A DNA stretch of 64,000 bases. It comes from Aeromicrobium piscarium (GTDB lineage: Bacteria > Actinomycetota > Actinomycetes > Propionibacteriales > Nocardioidaceae). The DNA lies in NCBI RefSeq assembly GCF_007421815.1, contig NZ_VLNT01000006.1, positions 57,108-121,107 on the forward strand, read 5' to 3'. Shown here in pieces: positions 40,400 to 48,790 of the stretch (position 1 is the first letter of the stretch; each line of letters starts with the position of its first letter). Position numbers and translations under genes: made by a program. The notes under the pieces were generated by a model. That model was not told the origin of the DNA. It ran no database searches and worked only from the letters and a program-made list of their open reading frames with translations.

Positions 40400-41662
40400 A
40401 TGAGCGACCGCACCTCGATCGTGACCACCCTGCCCGAATCTCTTGCGCATGTAGCGAGACTACGACGTGACGGCTACCTTTTCTGGGCGAAACTGCGCCA
40501 ACGCCAGGAGACCTCGGTCATCTCCACACGGTTGCTGCACGAGGACGTGACCGTCGTCCATGGCGCGGAGGCGGCAGAGTTCTTCTATGAGACCGATGCG
40601 ACACGGCGCTCGTCCGCCTTGCCCATCGCACTGGTGGGTCCGTTATTCGGCGAGGGTCCCGTGCACATGCTGGACGGCTCCGCACACGCCCGCCGCAAAC
40701 AGATGTTCAACGACATCCTCGACGCGAGCGCTGTCGCCGCGGTAGCGGACACGGTCGCCCGTCGCTGGACCGAGGAGTCCGTGCACTGGCGAGGCGAGCT
40801 CGACCTGGTCGAGCAGACGGCACCCCTGCTGCTGGAGTCAGCCTGTTCGTGGGTGGGCATTCCGCTGCCCTATGACGACCGTGGACGGCGGGCCCTCGAC
40901 ATGCTCGACATGGTCGACGGCTTCGGCGCCTTCACCGTCCGGCAAGCCAGGGCACGGCGTGCCCGGCGCCGGACCGATGCCTGGATCACCGCCCTCGTCG
41001 AGGAGGCACGTCGTTCTCACGCCCAGGGGCAGACTCCGCTCGAGATCATCGCCCGACACACGGACGAGGACGGCATGCTCCTGCCCGCGCACACCGCCGC
41101 GGTGGAGGTCATCAACCTGCTGCGGCCGATCGTGGCCATCAGTTGGCTCGTCGACGGCCTGATCCGAGCGTTCGACACCGTGCCCGCGTTGCGAGCTGAG
41201 ATCCTCTCCGGCGAGGTCACGGCATTCGAGATGGCCCAGGAGGTGCGGCGCACCTACCCGTTCGTGCCGTTCCTCGCGACGCGTGCGGTCGAGGAACTGC
41301 GCTGGGAGGATGTCACGATCCCCGCCGGGACCCTGCTCGTGCTGGACGTGTGGGGCACGAATCATGACCCGCGCACCTGGCGCGATCCGGGGGTATTCGA
41401 CCCGACCCGCTTCAGGGTCACGCCGGTGACGCCCTACAACCTGGTTCCCCAGGGAGGGGGAAGTCGCTACGAGGGGCACCGGTGTCCCGGCGAGGATGTG
41501 ACGCTCGCCGTCCTCGCGGCCCTGGCGGGCCCCGTCGCGGCGCTGTCGGCGACCGTGCTCGGCCCGGCACTCGGCCTGCGGCGCATGCCGCCGCAACCGG
41601 CGTGTCGCGCCCAGGTCGATCCGGACACCGCGCCGGCCCGGGGCATCACGCCCGATCGCTGA
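40400..41662 (+). CDS. CYP152-type cytochrome P450 peroxygenase
   Basis: A 420-residue P450 that should use H2O2 to attack fatty acids. The I-helix has NLLRPIVAI, with R242-P243 in place of the usual acid-threonine pair, the mark of CYP152 (P450-BSbeta, SPalpha, OleT). The haem loop is PQGGGSRYEGHRCPGE, Cys362. At the position that is Gln85 in P450-BSbeta and His85 in OleT, the protein has H89 (FGEGPVHMLDG), favouring an OleT-like decarboxylase. It contains EVRR for the ExxR motif. ATG 40400 follows a GGGGG tract. Confidence 0.92.
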   Translation: MSDRTSIVTTLPESLAHVARLRRDGYLFWAKLRQRQETSVISTRLLHEDVTVVHGAEAAEFFYETDATRRSSALPIALVGPLFGEGPVHMLDGSAHARRKQMFNDILDASAVAAVADTVARRWTEESVHWRGELDLVEQTAPLLLESACSWVGIPLPYDDRGRRALDMLDMVDGFGAFTVRQARARRARRRTDAWITALVEEARRSHAQGQTPLEIIARHTDEDGMLLPAHTAAVEVINLLRPIVAISWLVDGLIRAFDTVPALRAEILSGEVTAFEMAQEVRRTYPFVPFLATRAVEELRWEDVTIPAGTLLVLDVWGTNHDPRTWRDPGVFDPTRFRVTPVTPYNLVPQGGGSRYEGHRCPGEDVTLAVLAALAGPVAALSATVLGPALGLRRMPPQPACRAQVDPDTAPARGITPDR

Positions 41663-41879
41663 GATCGGCGTCGGCCGAGCGCCGTGCGCAGCTGGCACAG
41701 CAGTAGACGACACCGGCTGCCTCGACTCCATGACCCAGGACCCGGCAGCCGCAGTGTCCGCACACGGGAGCCATCGCCGAGACGGCGCACTCGAAGCTGT
41801 CGAAGGTGCCGGTCTCCTCGCCGCGCCTGACCGTGAAGGTCCTGTCGTAGTCATTGCCGCAGGTGTCGCAGATGCCCAT
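41646..41879 (-). CDS. small cysteine-rich zinc protein (prokaryotic metallothionein-like)
   Basis: A 77-residue protein with nine cysteines: MGICDTCGNDYDRTF (C4, C7), FECAV, CGHCGC, then YCCASC. The pattern matches the actinobacterial PF02069-like short proteins, which probably bind zinc. ATG 41879 has GGGAGG; the frame is open 75 bases further upstream. Its 3' end runs 17 bp into the end of the P450 gene on the other strand. The role is unknown. Confidence 0.8.
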   Translation of the reverse strand: MGICDTCGNDYDRTFTVRRGEETGTFDSFECAVSAMAPVCGHCGCRVLGHGVEAAGVVYCCASCARRSADADLSDRA

Positions 41880-41956
41880 GGGGACCTCCCGTATCGATAT
41901 CGTGTCGCCGGGGACGTACCCGCTCGGTCCTTCAGCCACACGTGCAGAGGGCATCG

Positions 41957-42880
41957 TCAGCCGTCCTCGCGATGCGCGGCGGGATAGAGGTCCCGTGAGA
42001 CCTCGAGAGAGATCTCCCGCAGCTGGCGGATCGAGGGGAGGGTCTCGCCGACGCGCGTCCCGAAGGCCAGATAGCTCTCGGCCCGGTCATCGCGCAGGGC
42101 GAGGAACCTGACGCCGAGATAGGGGATCTGAGAGAACTGGTGCGAGACCAGGGCCACCCCACCCCCGCCCGCGACCAGGCTCATCAGCATCGGCGTGCTC
42201 GTGGCTGTGTGAGTGATACGGGGGGAGAAGCCGGCGGCCGCGCACGCCTGGAGGGTCGAGCTACTGATGCCCGCGCCCATCCCCGGGGCGTAGGTCACGA
42301 AGGGCTGGTCACGCAGCTCGCTGAGTAAAATCTCTGTTTCGGCGTGCTCGAAGAACTGCGGGACCACGGCCATCAGCGGGTCGGGGTGGAGCATGGTGAG
42401 AGCCACCTGTAGGGAGTCGATCGGCGGACGTAGATAGGCGACGTCGATGGTGCGTTGTTCGAGCTGTCTGACGGCCTCGTGCGAGTGCATCTCGTGGAGC
42501 TCCAGGTCGACCCGCGGATAGGCCTCACGGAACCGGCCGAGCACATGGGGCAGAACATCGAAGGCCGCCGGCTCGGCGTAGCCCACCCGGATCGAACCGA
42601 CCCGTCCCAGGTGGGCGTCCCGGGCCAGATTCCGGGCGCGATCGGCCGAGGCGATGAGCGCCGACGCCTCGATGAGGAAGACCTCGCCGGCGGCCGTGAG
42701 GCTGATGCCGCGGCCGGTCCTCTCGAAGAGCTCGGCACCGAGACTCCGCTCCAGCGATCCGACCTGTCGCGACAGCGGAGGCTGGCTGATGTTGAGACGC
42801 TCGGCGGCGCGCCGGTAGCTGCCCTCCTCGGCCACGGCGACGAAGGAACGGAGCTGATGGAAGGTGAAATCTGATGCCAT
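41957..42880 (-). CDS. LysR-family transcriptional regulator
   Basis: A 307-residue regulator. The winged helix-turn-helix (about 5-64) reads FHQLRSFVAVAEEGSYRRAAERLNISQPPLSRQVGSLERSLGAELFERT; the effector domain (about 92-300) starts IRVGYAEPAAFDVLPHVLGRF. It is divergent from the importer and catabolic genes at 42989-48744 and probably controls them, with a hydroxy or keto acid as a possible inducer. It is close to the BenM/CatM/CbnR-like length, but the ligand is not predictable. Confidence 0.9.
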   Translation of the reverse strand: MASDFTFHQLRSFVAVAEEGSYRRAAERLNISQPPLSRQVGSLERSLGAELFERTGRGISLTAAGEVFLIEASALIASADRARNLARDAHLGRVGSIRVGYAEPAAFDVLPHVLGRFREAYPRVDLELHEMHSHEAVRQLEQRTIDVAYLRPPIDSLQVALTMLHPDPLMAVVPQFFEHAETEILLSELRDQPFVTYAPGMGAGISSSTLQACAAAGFSPRITHTATSTPMLMSLVAGGGGVALVSHQFSQIPYLGVRFLALRDDRAESYLAFGTRVGETLPSIRQLREISLEVSRDLYPAAHREDG

Positions 42881-42908
42881 GATGGGTATCAGTCTTCCCT
42901 AAAGATGC

Positions 42909-42921
42909 ATTGGACAGCAAT
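42909..42921. promoter_or_regulatory. Candidate LysR operator
   Basis: ATTG-GACAG-CAAT, a short dyad of LysR-box type, lies 29 bp before the regulator start in the divergent gap. Confidence 0.4.
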
Positions 42922-42988
42922 TCTGCGTCGCACCTAAGGTCGAACCCACGTTCACGGCAGCGTGTCACAGATCTCACGGAGGAGACCC

Positions 42989-43807
42989 ATGCACACGATC
43001 ACCCTCGACGGAGTCGAGGTCGAGTTCCCCAAACCGGGCGACCCTACGACCACCGTGCACGCCCTCGCGGACCTGAACCTCCAAGTCCGCGACCAGGAGT
43101 TCATGTGCCTGCTCGGACCGAGCGGCTGCGGCAAGTCCACGGCGCTCAATCTCATCGCCGGGTTCACCCAGCCCACGTCCGGCAGCGTCACGGTCGACGG
43201 CGCTACGGTGCGGCGCCCCGGTCCCGAGCGTGGCGTGGTGTTCCAGGACGCCACGATCTTTCCGTGGATGACGGTGCGGGAGAACGTCGCCTTCGGGCCC
43301 AAGGTGAGCAAAGGTGCCGGTGGAGCGGAGCTCAAGGCGCTCGTCGACGAGTACATCGAGCGGGTCGGTCTGGGCGCCTTCGGCGATCATCTGCCGCACG
43401 AGCTGTCCGGCGGCATGCGCCAGCGCGTGGGCCTGGCCCGGGTGCTCATCAACGATCCGCCGATCCTCCTGATGGACGAGCCCTTCGGCGCTCTGGACGC
43501 GCAGACTCGCATCACGATGCAGGAGCTGCTGCTCGAGCTGTGGGAGAAGGACCGCAAGACGGTGCTCTTCGTGACCCATGACATCGACGAGGCCCTGATC
43601 CTGAGCGATCGCGTCGTCGTGATGAGTGCCCGGCCGGGTCGGATCCGCCACACCATCGACGTGGACCTGCCCCGCCCGCGCAGTCACGAGCTGATCACCG
43701 ACCCCGCCTATGTGTCGCTGCGCCACGAGCTGTTCGAGGAGCTGCGCGACGAATCGCACCGAGCCGACCAGCTCGAGGGCCTCGTCGGCGGAAAGGCGGG
43801 TCACTGA
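42989..43807 (+). CDS. ABC importer ATPase, SsuB/TauB-like
   Basis: A 272-residue ATPase of the nitrate/sulfonate/taurine/hydroxymethylpyrimidine class: Walker A GPSGCGKST (about 43-51), Q-loop VFQDATIFPWMTV, signature LSGGMRQRVGLARVL, Walker B ILLMDEPFGALDAQT and H-loop FVTHDIDEALIL. GGAGGAG precedes ATG 42989; an in-frame start 27 bases earlier is less likely. The stop overlaps the start of the binding-protein gene. Confidence 0.9.
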   Translation: MHTITLDGVEVEFPKPGDPTTTVHALADLNLQVRDQEFMCLLGPSGCGKSTALNLIAGFTQPTSGSVTVDGATVRRPGPERGVVFQDATIFPWMTVRENVAFGPKVSKGAGGAELKALVDEYIERVGLGAFGDHLPHELSGGMRQRVGLARVLINDPPILLMDEPFGALDAQTRITMQELLLELWEKDRKTVLFVTHDIDEALILSDRVVVMSARPGRIRHTIDVDLPRPRSHELITDPAYVSLRHELFEELRDESHRADQLEGLVGGKAGH

Positions 43808-44826
43808 TGATGCGCGACTGGAAGACCCGGGCGGTCATCGCCATCGTCCTCATGGTGGCCGTAGTGGCCAGCGGGCGTCTCTACGGGGCGCAGAACTCGG
43901 CCACCGATGAGAACCGCATCCGCATCGGCTGGGTGGCCGCGGCCTCCTGGGTGCCCTGGGCGACCCTCGAACAGGAGCTCCCCGACGGCACCACGGTCGA
44001 GCTCGTGCCCTTCAAGAGCTCCAATGACGAGCTGACCGCGTTGTCCAATGGATCGATCGACATGGCCCCTGTGGGGTACAACAACGTCGCCGCGCTCCTC
44101 ACCTCCGGTACCCCGCCAGTGACCTTCGTGTCCGGGATCAGCGGCAACGGATCGGTCTTCCTCGCGCGACCCGACAGCGGCATCCAGTCCTGGGAGGACC
44201 TGCGCGGCAAACGGATCGGCTCGGTACGTGGCTCGACGCAATACGTGAACCTCGCGACCGGCATGAAGGCGCACGGCCTGGACATCGAGACCGATGCCAC
44301 CTACGTCAACATGCAGGCATTCCCGGACCTGAATCTGGCCCTCGAACGCGGGGACGTCGACGCGATCGTGACCTTCCCGCCCCTGTCGGGGGAGGCCGAG
44401 GAAGCCGGCTCGGGTGTGACGGTCGAGGAGATCCAGAGCGAGATCTACGACGGCTCCTTCTCGGTGGCCAGCGGCATCCTCGCCAACAACACCTTCCTGG
44501 AGCAGCGCCGTGAGGACGCCGAGACCGTGCTGGGCGCGTACTACCGGCAGATGGAGACCCTCCGCGCGGACCCGCAGCGATGGGAAGAGGAGTTCGCCGC
44601 GGTGACCGGCAGCAGTGGCGCCGGCATCGCCGACGCCCTGGAGCGCGAGTACATCCGTGCCGAGACGGTCATGCCGATGAGCGAGATCGTCAGCGTCCCC
44701 GCGGTGCTCTCCCAGATGGGCATCATCGACCAGGACACGGGCGACCAGCTCGCCGAACTCCTGGACTACTCGCTGCTCGAGTCGATCACCGACGAGTCGG
44801 CCGAGCAGCTCGGAAAGAACGAGTGA
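43807..44826 (+). CDS. NMT1/SsuA-like solute-binding protein
   Basis: A 339-residue extracytoplasmic binding protein with an N-terminal hydrophobic helix (about 8-27) but no lipobox cysteine, so it is either cleaved or stays membrane-anchored. The fold starts RIRIGWVAAASWVPWATLEQ and contains DELTALSNGSIDMAPVGYNN and EDLRGKRIGSVRGSTQYVNL, typical of sulfonate, nitrate or thiamine-precursor receptors. The ligand is unknown; the neighbouring enzymes suggest an organic acid. Confidence 0.85.
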   Translation: MMRDWKTRAVIAIVLMVAVVASGRLYGAQNSATDENRIRIGWVAAASWVPWATLEQELPDGTTVELVPFKSSNDELTALSNGSIDMAPVGYNNVAALLTSGTPPVTFVSGISGNGSVFLARPDSGIQSWEDLRGKRIGSVRGSTQYVNLATGMKAHGLDIETDATYVNMQAFPDLNLALERGDVDAIVTFPPLSGEAEEAGSGVTVEEIQSEIYDGSFSVASGILANNTFLEQRREDAETVLGAYYRQMETLRADPQRWEEEFAAVTGSSGAGIADALEREYIRAETVMPMSEIVSVPAVLSQMGIIDQDTGDQLAELLDYSLLESITDESAEQLGKNE

Positions 44827-44833
44827 GGCGACC

Positions 44834-45700
44834 ATGACGAACAGCATGACCTCGGCGCGTACCCGCTCCGCACGTCCGTCGATTCTGACCGGCCGGTGGC
44901 GCACCTCGGCGAGCGGTCTCGGCCTGGCCCTCGTGCTCCCGGTGATCATCGCGATCGCCTGGGAGATCGCAGGGCGGCAGAACTGGATCGCGAACGGGCT
45001 CTTCCCACCGCTCAGCTCCTGTGTCGCGGCGCTCGCGAACTGGGTCGCCGGCTGGCAGCTGCCGATCGACGGCTTCGTGGCCTCGAATGTCTACTCGGCC
45101 ACCTGGCTGACCCATGTGGGCGCCTCGGTCGGACGCGTCCTGACCGGCTTCGTGCTCGGCGCGGTGCTGGCGATCACCTTCGGTGTCCTGGCCGGGGTCA
45201 GCTCCGTGGCGCGCCGGATGGTCGATCCCACCATCAACGCGATCCGTCCCATCTCGGTGACCGGCTGGGTGCCGCTGGCGCTCATCGTGTTCGGCATCGG
45301 CGACAAGCCGGCCGTTTTCCTGACGGCCCTTGCGACCTTCTTCCCGGTTTACGTCAACACCTTCGCGGGCGTGAGCCGGGTGGACGCCGGCTTGCTGCGG
45401 GCGAGCGCGATGCTCGGCGCCAGCCGGGCCCGCACCGTGCGCGACATCGTCCTCCCGGCGGCCTCGCCCAGCCTCGTGACCGGCCTGCGAGTGGCCTCGG
45501 GCATCGCCTGGACGACCGTGGTCGTCGCGGAGATCCTCGGAGCGAAGTCGGGCGTCGGTTATGTGCTGATCGACTCCTACAACCAATTCCGCTTCGACTA
45601 CGTCATCGCCGCGATGGCCACGCTCGGCCTTCTCGGCTACGTCACCGACCGCCTCCTGCAATGGGTCTTCGCCGATGCCCTGCGCTGGTCCGATCGCTGA
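44834..45700 (+). CDS. ABC importer permease, SsuC-like
   Basis: A 288-residue permease with six predicted helices and the EAA loop LRASAMLGASRARTVRDIVLPAASPSLVTGLR (about 190-220). It belongs to the BPD_transp_1 class that pairs with SsuA/SsuB-type partners. The start lies 7 bp after the binding-protein stop and the DapA-type gene follows after 37 bp, so all four form one operon. Confidence 0.9.
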   Translation: MTNSMTSARTRSARPSILTGRWRTSASGLGLALVLPVIIAIAWEIAGRQNWIANGLFPPLSSCVAALANWVAGWQLPIDGFVASNVYSATWLTHVGASVGRVLTGFVLGAVLAITFGVLAGVSSVARRMVDPTINAIRPISVTGWVPLALIVFGIGDKPAVFLTALATFFPVYVNTFAGVSRVDAGLLRASAMLGASRARTVRDIVLPAASPSLVTGLRVASGIAWTTVVVAEILGAKSGVGYVLIDSYNQFRFDYVIAAMATLGLLGYVTDRLLQWVFADALRWSDR

Positions 45701-45737
45701 CCGACCGCCCCACCTCACACAGGGAGACTGAATAGAC

Positions 45738-46688
45738 ATGGATCGACACGATGTCGACTGGAAGGGCTACTGGACGGCGGTCGTGACGCCGTTCACCGCG
45801 ACGGGCGAGCTGGACGAGGGCGCCTTCGCGCGGATCGTCGAGATCGCCGTCGACGAGGGCGTGCACGGCATCCTGGTCAACGGGAGCACGGGCGAGTGGT
45901 TCAGCCAGACCACCGACGAGCGCCGTCGCCTCGCGGAGATCGCGGTCAAGGAGTCGGCCGGGCGTGTGCCGGTGGTCGTCGGGGTCACCTGCACCCGGGC
46001 CTCGGACACCGTCGAGCTCGCGCGGCACGCGGGCGACGCCGGTGCGTCCTCGATCATGGCCTCACCCCCGCCGATGGCGCGTCCGACGGCCGCCGAGCTG
46101 CACGCCTACTACTCGACGGTCTTCGCCGCGACGGATCTGCCGGGATGGTTGTACAACTTCCCGCAGGACAACGGCCATCTCATCGGCATCGACGAGATCG
46201 AGCGGCTGGCCGATCTGCCCAACGTGGTCGCCATCAAGCAGAGCGCCCCGGGCACGCAGACGCTGCTCGACACCATCGATCGCGTCGGCGATCGTCTCGT
46301 CGTCTTCGGCCACATGCTCGGACGACTCGGACTCGCGCTCATCTCCTCGGGGTACGGAGGCGACGGGCACTTCGGCAGCGGGTTGCTGCTCGGCCGCGAC
46401 ATGCCCGGCTTCTTCGAGCACGCGTGGGCGGGAGAGACGGTGCAGGCCGCGGCCATCGCCGACCGCTACGACGCCCTGATGGAGGTCATGCTCGGTGATC
46501 GCGTCGACGGCTACAACTGGGCCTTCGGCGGCATGCAACCCACCCTCAAGGCCGCCATGAACCTGCTCGGCCAGCCGGCGGGGTACCCGCGAGAGCCCAA
46601 GCTGCCGGTGGACGACCCGACGGCACTGTCGGCGATCGCCGACGCCCTGCGCGATGCCGGCCTGACGGTGACCGCTTCGTCGGCATGA
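45738..46688 (+). CDS. DapA-family lyase/aldolase (DHDPS-like)
   Basis: A 316-residue (beta/alpha)8 class I aldolase. The Schiff-base lysine is in NVVAIKQSA (about 165), with the partner Tyr in GWLYNFPQ (about 137); GSTGEWFSQT replaces the GTTGE loop. It belongs to the DHDPS/NAL superfamily, whose members cleave or dehydrate 2-keto acids to pyruvate or related products. It is not the biosynthetic dapA, given its operon with a transporter and oxidases. AGGGAG precedes the ATG. Confidence 0.87.
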   Translation: MDRHDVDWKGYWTAVVTPFTATGELDEGAFARIVEIAVDEGVHGILVNGSTGEWFSQTTDERRRLAEIAVKESAGRVPVVVGVTCTRASDTVELARHAGDAGASSIMASPPPMARPTAAELHAYYSTVFAATDLPGWLYNFPQDNGHLIGIDEIERLADLPNVVAIKQSAPGTQTLLDTIDRVGDRLVVFGHMLGRLGLALISSGYGGDGHFGSGLLLGRDMPGFFEHAWAGETVQAAAIADRYDALMEVMLGDRVDGYNWAFGGMQPTLKAAMNLLGQPAGYPREPKLPVDDPTALSAIADALRDAGLTVTASSA

Positions 46689-47779
46689 CCGCCGTCCCGC
46701 CGCGGGCGGTGCCGCGCCCCGAGGAGCTGCCCGGCCGTGTCACGCTCGCCCGGATGCGCGAACTGGCGCACGGGCGGCTCGACCCGTTGACCATCGAGTA
46801 TCTGGAGACCGGCGCGGCCGATCAGCGCACGGTACTCGCGAACGAACGCGATTTCGGGCGCCATCGGATCGCTTCGCATGTGCTGCGCGACGTCTCGGCG
46901 GTCTCCACGGTCACCGAGATGCTCGGGCACGCCTTCGCGAGTCCGATCCTCGTAGCGCCCACGGGATCGCACGCGCTCTTCCACCCCGAAGGGGAGAAGG
47001 CGACGGCGCGGGGAGCCGCCGATGCCGGGTGCGGATACGTCATGAGCGGGTATTCCACCACCGATCCCGACGACCTGGAGGTCGACACGAGCTCGATGTG
47101 GCTCCAGGTCAACGTCCCGCCGGTGCGTGCGGTGCTCGATCGGATCGTCGAACGCGCCGGATGGCACGCGGCGCTCGTCGTGACGGTGGATACGCCGGTG
47201 GTCGGGGCTCGCGAGTCCCAGACCTGGGACGGCCTCACCCTGCCTCCGGGGCTCGGCTTCCCCTTGCTCGACGGCCTGGAGCTGCGTCCCGAGGCGGGCC
47301 GCGGCATCTATCGCACGGGACTCGACGCGTCCTTCGGCCTCGACGACCTCGCCAGGATCGTCGAGGAGTCCTCGGTGCCGGTCGTGGTCAAGGGGATCGT
47401 GCGGGGCGACGACGCCCGGGCGGCGGTCGACGCGGGGGCGTCGGCCGTCATCGTCTCCAACCACGGAGGGCGGAACCTGGACTCGGGTCTGTCCACGGTC
47501 CGTGCCCTGCCGGGAGTCGTGGAAGGAGTGGCCGGGAGGGTGCCGATCCTCCTCGACGGCGGGATCCGCCGCGGCACCGATGTGCTCATCGCGCTCGCGC
47601 TCGGTGCATCAGCCGTCCTCGTCGGACGTCCGATCCTGTGGGGCCTGACCGTCGCGGGGTCCTCCGGGGTCCGCGCGGTCCTCGACATCCTGGGCCGCGA
47701 GCTGGCGATGGCGATGGCGCTGTGCGGGGTGAACACTGTGATCGATATCGATACCGACCTCCTCTCGACGGACGGCTGA
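46685..47779 (+). CDS. FMN-dependent alpha-hydroxy-acid oxidase/dehydrogenase
   Basis: A 364-residue FMN barrel of the lactate/glycolate oxidase family. It shows APTGSHALFHPEGE, QVNVPP, VVVKGIVRGDDA with the FMN lysine, the catalytic histidine in IVSNHGGRNLDSG and LLDGGIRRGTDVLIALALGASAVLVGRP. It oxidises 2-hydroxy acids to 2-keto acids. Its ATG overlaps the stop of the DapA-type gene (ATGA). The product could feed that lyase, or the reverse. Confidence 0.88.
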   Translation: MTAVPPRAVPRPEELPGRVTLARMRELAHGRLDPLTIEYLETGAADQRTVLANERDFGRHRIASHVLRDVSAVSTVTEMLGHAFASPILVAPTGSHALFHPEGEKATARGAADAGCGYVMSGYSTTDPDDLEVDTSSMWLQVNVPPVRAVLDRIVERAGWHAALVVTVDTPVVGARESQTWDGLTLPPGLGFPLLDGLELRPEAGRGIYRTGLDASFGLDDLARIVEESSVPVVVKGIVRGDDARAAVDAGASAVIVSNHGGRNLDSGLSTVRALPGVVEGVAGRVPILLDGGIRRGTDVLIALALGASAVLVGRPILWGLTVAGSSGVRAVLDILGRELAMAMALCGVNTVIDIDTDLLSTDG

Positions 47780-47793
47780 AGGGAATCTCGACG

Positions 47794-48744
47794 ATGTGGC
47801 AGTTGCAACAACCCGGGCCGGCGGCCTTCGACCGGATGTCGGTGCCGGCGCCGACAGCCGAGGACCTCGGCGAGGACGAGGTGCTGCTGCGCTTCGCCTG
47901 CGGAGCGATCTGCGGGAGCGATATCCCGAAGTTCCTGGGACACCTCGACCCGGACAACCCGTACACGGGCATGCCCGGCGTGCCGCTGCACGAGCTCGTC
48001 GCGCGGGTCGAGGCGAGCACCAGCGCTCGTTTCGCGCCGGGGGATCGCGTCGTGGGGATCGTGGCCCGGTCGCGCGGCCTCGCCGAATATGTCGTGAATC
48101 CCGCACGCTTCGTGCACCGTCTCGACGACCGGTTGAGCGATGTCGAGGCCACGGTCGTGCAGCCGGTCTCCACGGTGCTCAGCGCATTCGGGAATGTCGG
48201 CGACGTGGCGGGACGGTCGGTGGCCGTGCTCGGACTCGGCCCGCTCGGGATCCTCTTCGCTCAGATCGCGAAGGCCAGGGGAGCTCGTCACGTCACCGGC
48301 GTGGACCGTGTCGACCGGTCCGATGTGGGTGCGGCCTTCGGGATCGACGAGGTCGTCACCGGCGAGGTGCGGGCGTGGGCTTCCTCGCTGAGCGAGGATG
48401 AGCGGCCCGAGCTGGTGATCGATGCCATCGGTCACCGCCAGGAGATCGTCGCCGATGCCGTGACGGCTGCCGGGTTCGGCGGGGAGATCCTGGTCTTCGG
48501 TCTGCCGGAGGATCACTATGTGTTCCCGATGCGCACCTTCTTCCGCAAGAGCCTGACGCTGTGGGCCGGGGCGACCCAGGACTGGGAGCGCTACCTCGCG
48601 GAGGCGGAGCGCCACGTGCTCGCGCACGAGGTGCTCCGGACCGGCTACATCACGGAGGTCTATCCGGTCGCCGACGCCGCCGAGGCGTACCGTCGCTATG
48701 CCACGCCGGCGCCGGGACGTCTGAAGATCGCCCTCGTGCCCTGA
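47794..48744 (+). CDS. MDR zinc-binding dehydrogenase
   Basis: A 316-residue medium-chain dehydrogenase. Catalytic-zinc candidates are C in CGAICGSDIPKF and H/E in PLHELVARVE; the four-cysteine structural zinc loop is absent. The nucleotide fold starts VAVLGLGPLGILFAQIA (about 148). It could oxidise an alcohol or hydroxy acid in the same pathway as the preceding gene. ATG 47794 lies 14 bp after the oxidase stop; the open frame upstream overlaps that gene. Confidence 0.83.
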   Translation: MWQLQQPGPAAFDRMSVPAPTAEDLGEDEVLLRFACGAICGSDIPKFLGHLDPDNPYTGMPGVPLHELVARVEASTSARFAPGDRVVGIVARSRGLAEYVVNPARFVHRLDDRLSDVEATVVQPVSTVLSAFGNVGDVAGRSVAVLGLGPLGILFAQIAKARGARHVTGVDRVDRSDVGAAFGIDEVVTGEVRAWASSLSEDERPELVIDAIGHRQEIVADAVTAAGFGGEILVFGLPEDHYVFPMRTFFRKSLTLWAGATQDWERYLAEAERHVLAHEVLRTGYITEVYPVADAAEAYRRYATPAPGRLKIALVP

Positions 48745-48778
48745 CCTGTCCGTGTGATCCCGGACGACGGAGACCGCC

Positions 48779-48784
48779 TAAGGT
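48779..48784 (+). promoter_or_regulatory. -10 box of oxidoreductase gene
   Basis: TAAGGT ends 6 bases before ATG 48791, predicting a leaderless mRNA. Confidence 0.45.
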
Positions 48785-48790
48785 GAGCGT

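Noticed and set aside
45738-46688. Biosynthetic dapA for lysine
   Set aside because: The GTTGE loop is altered and the gene lies in a transporter and oxidase operon.
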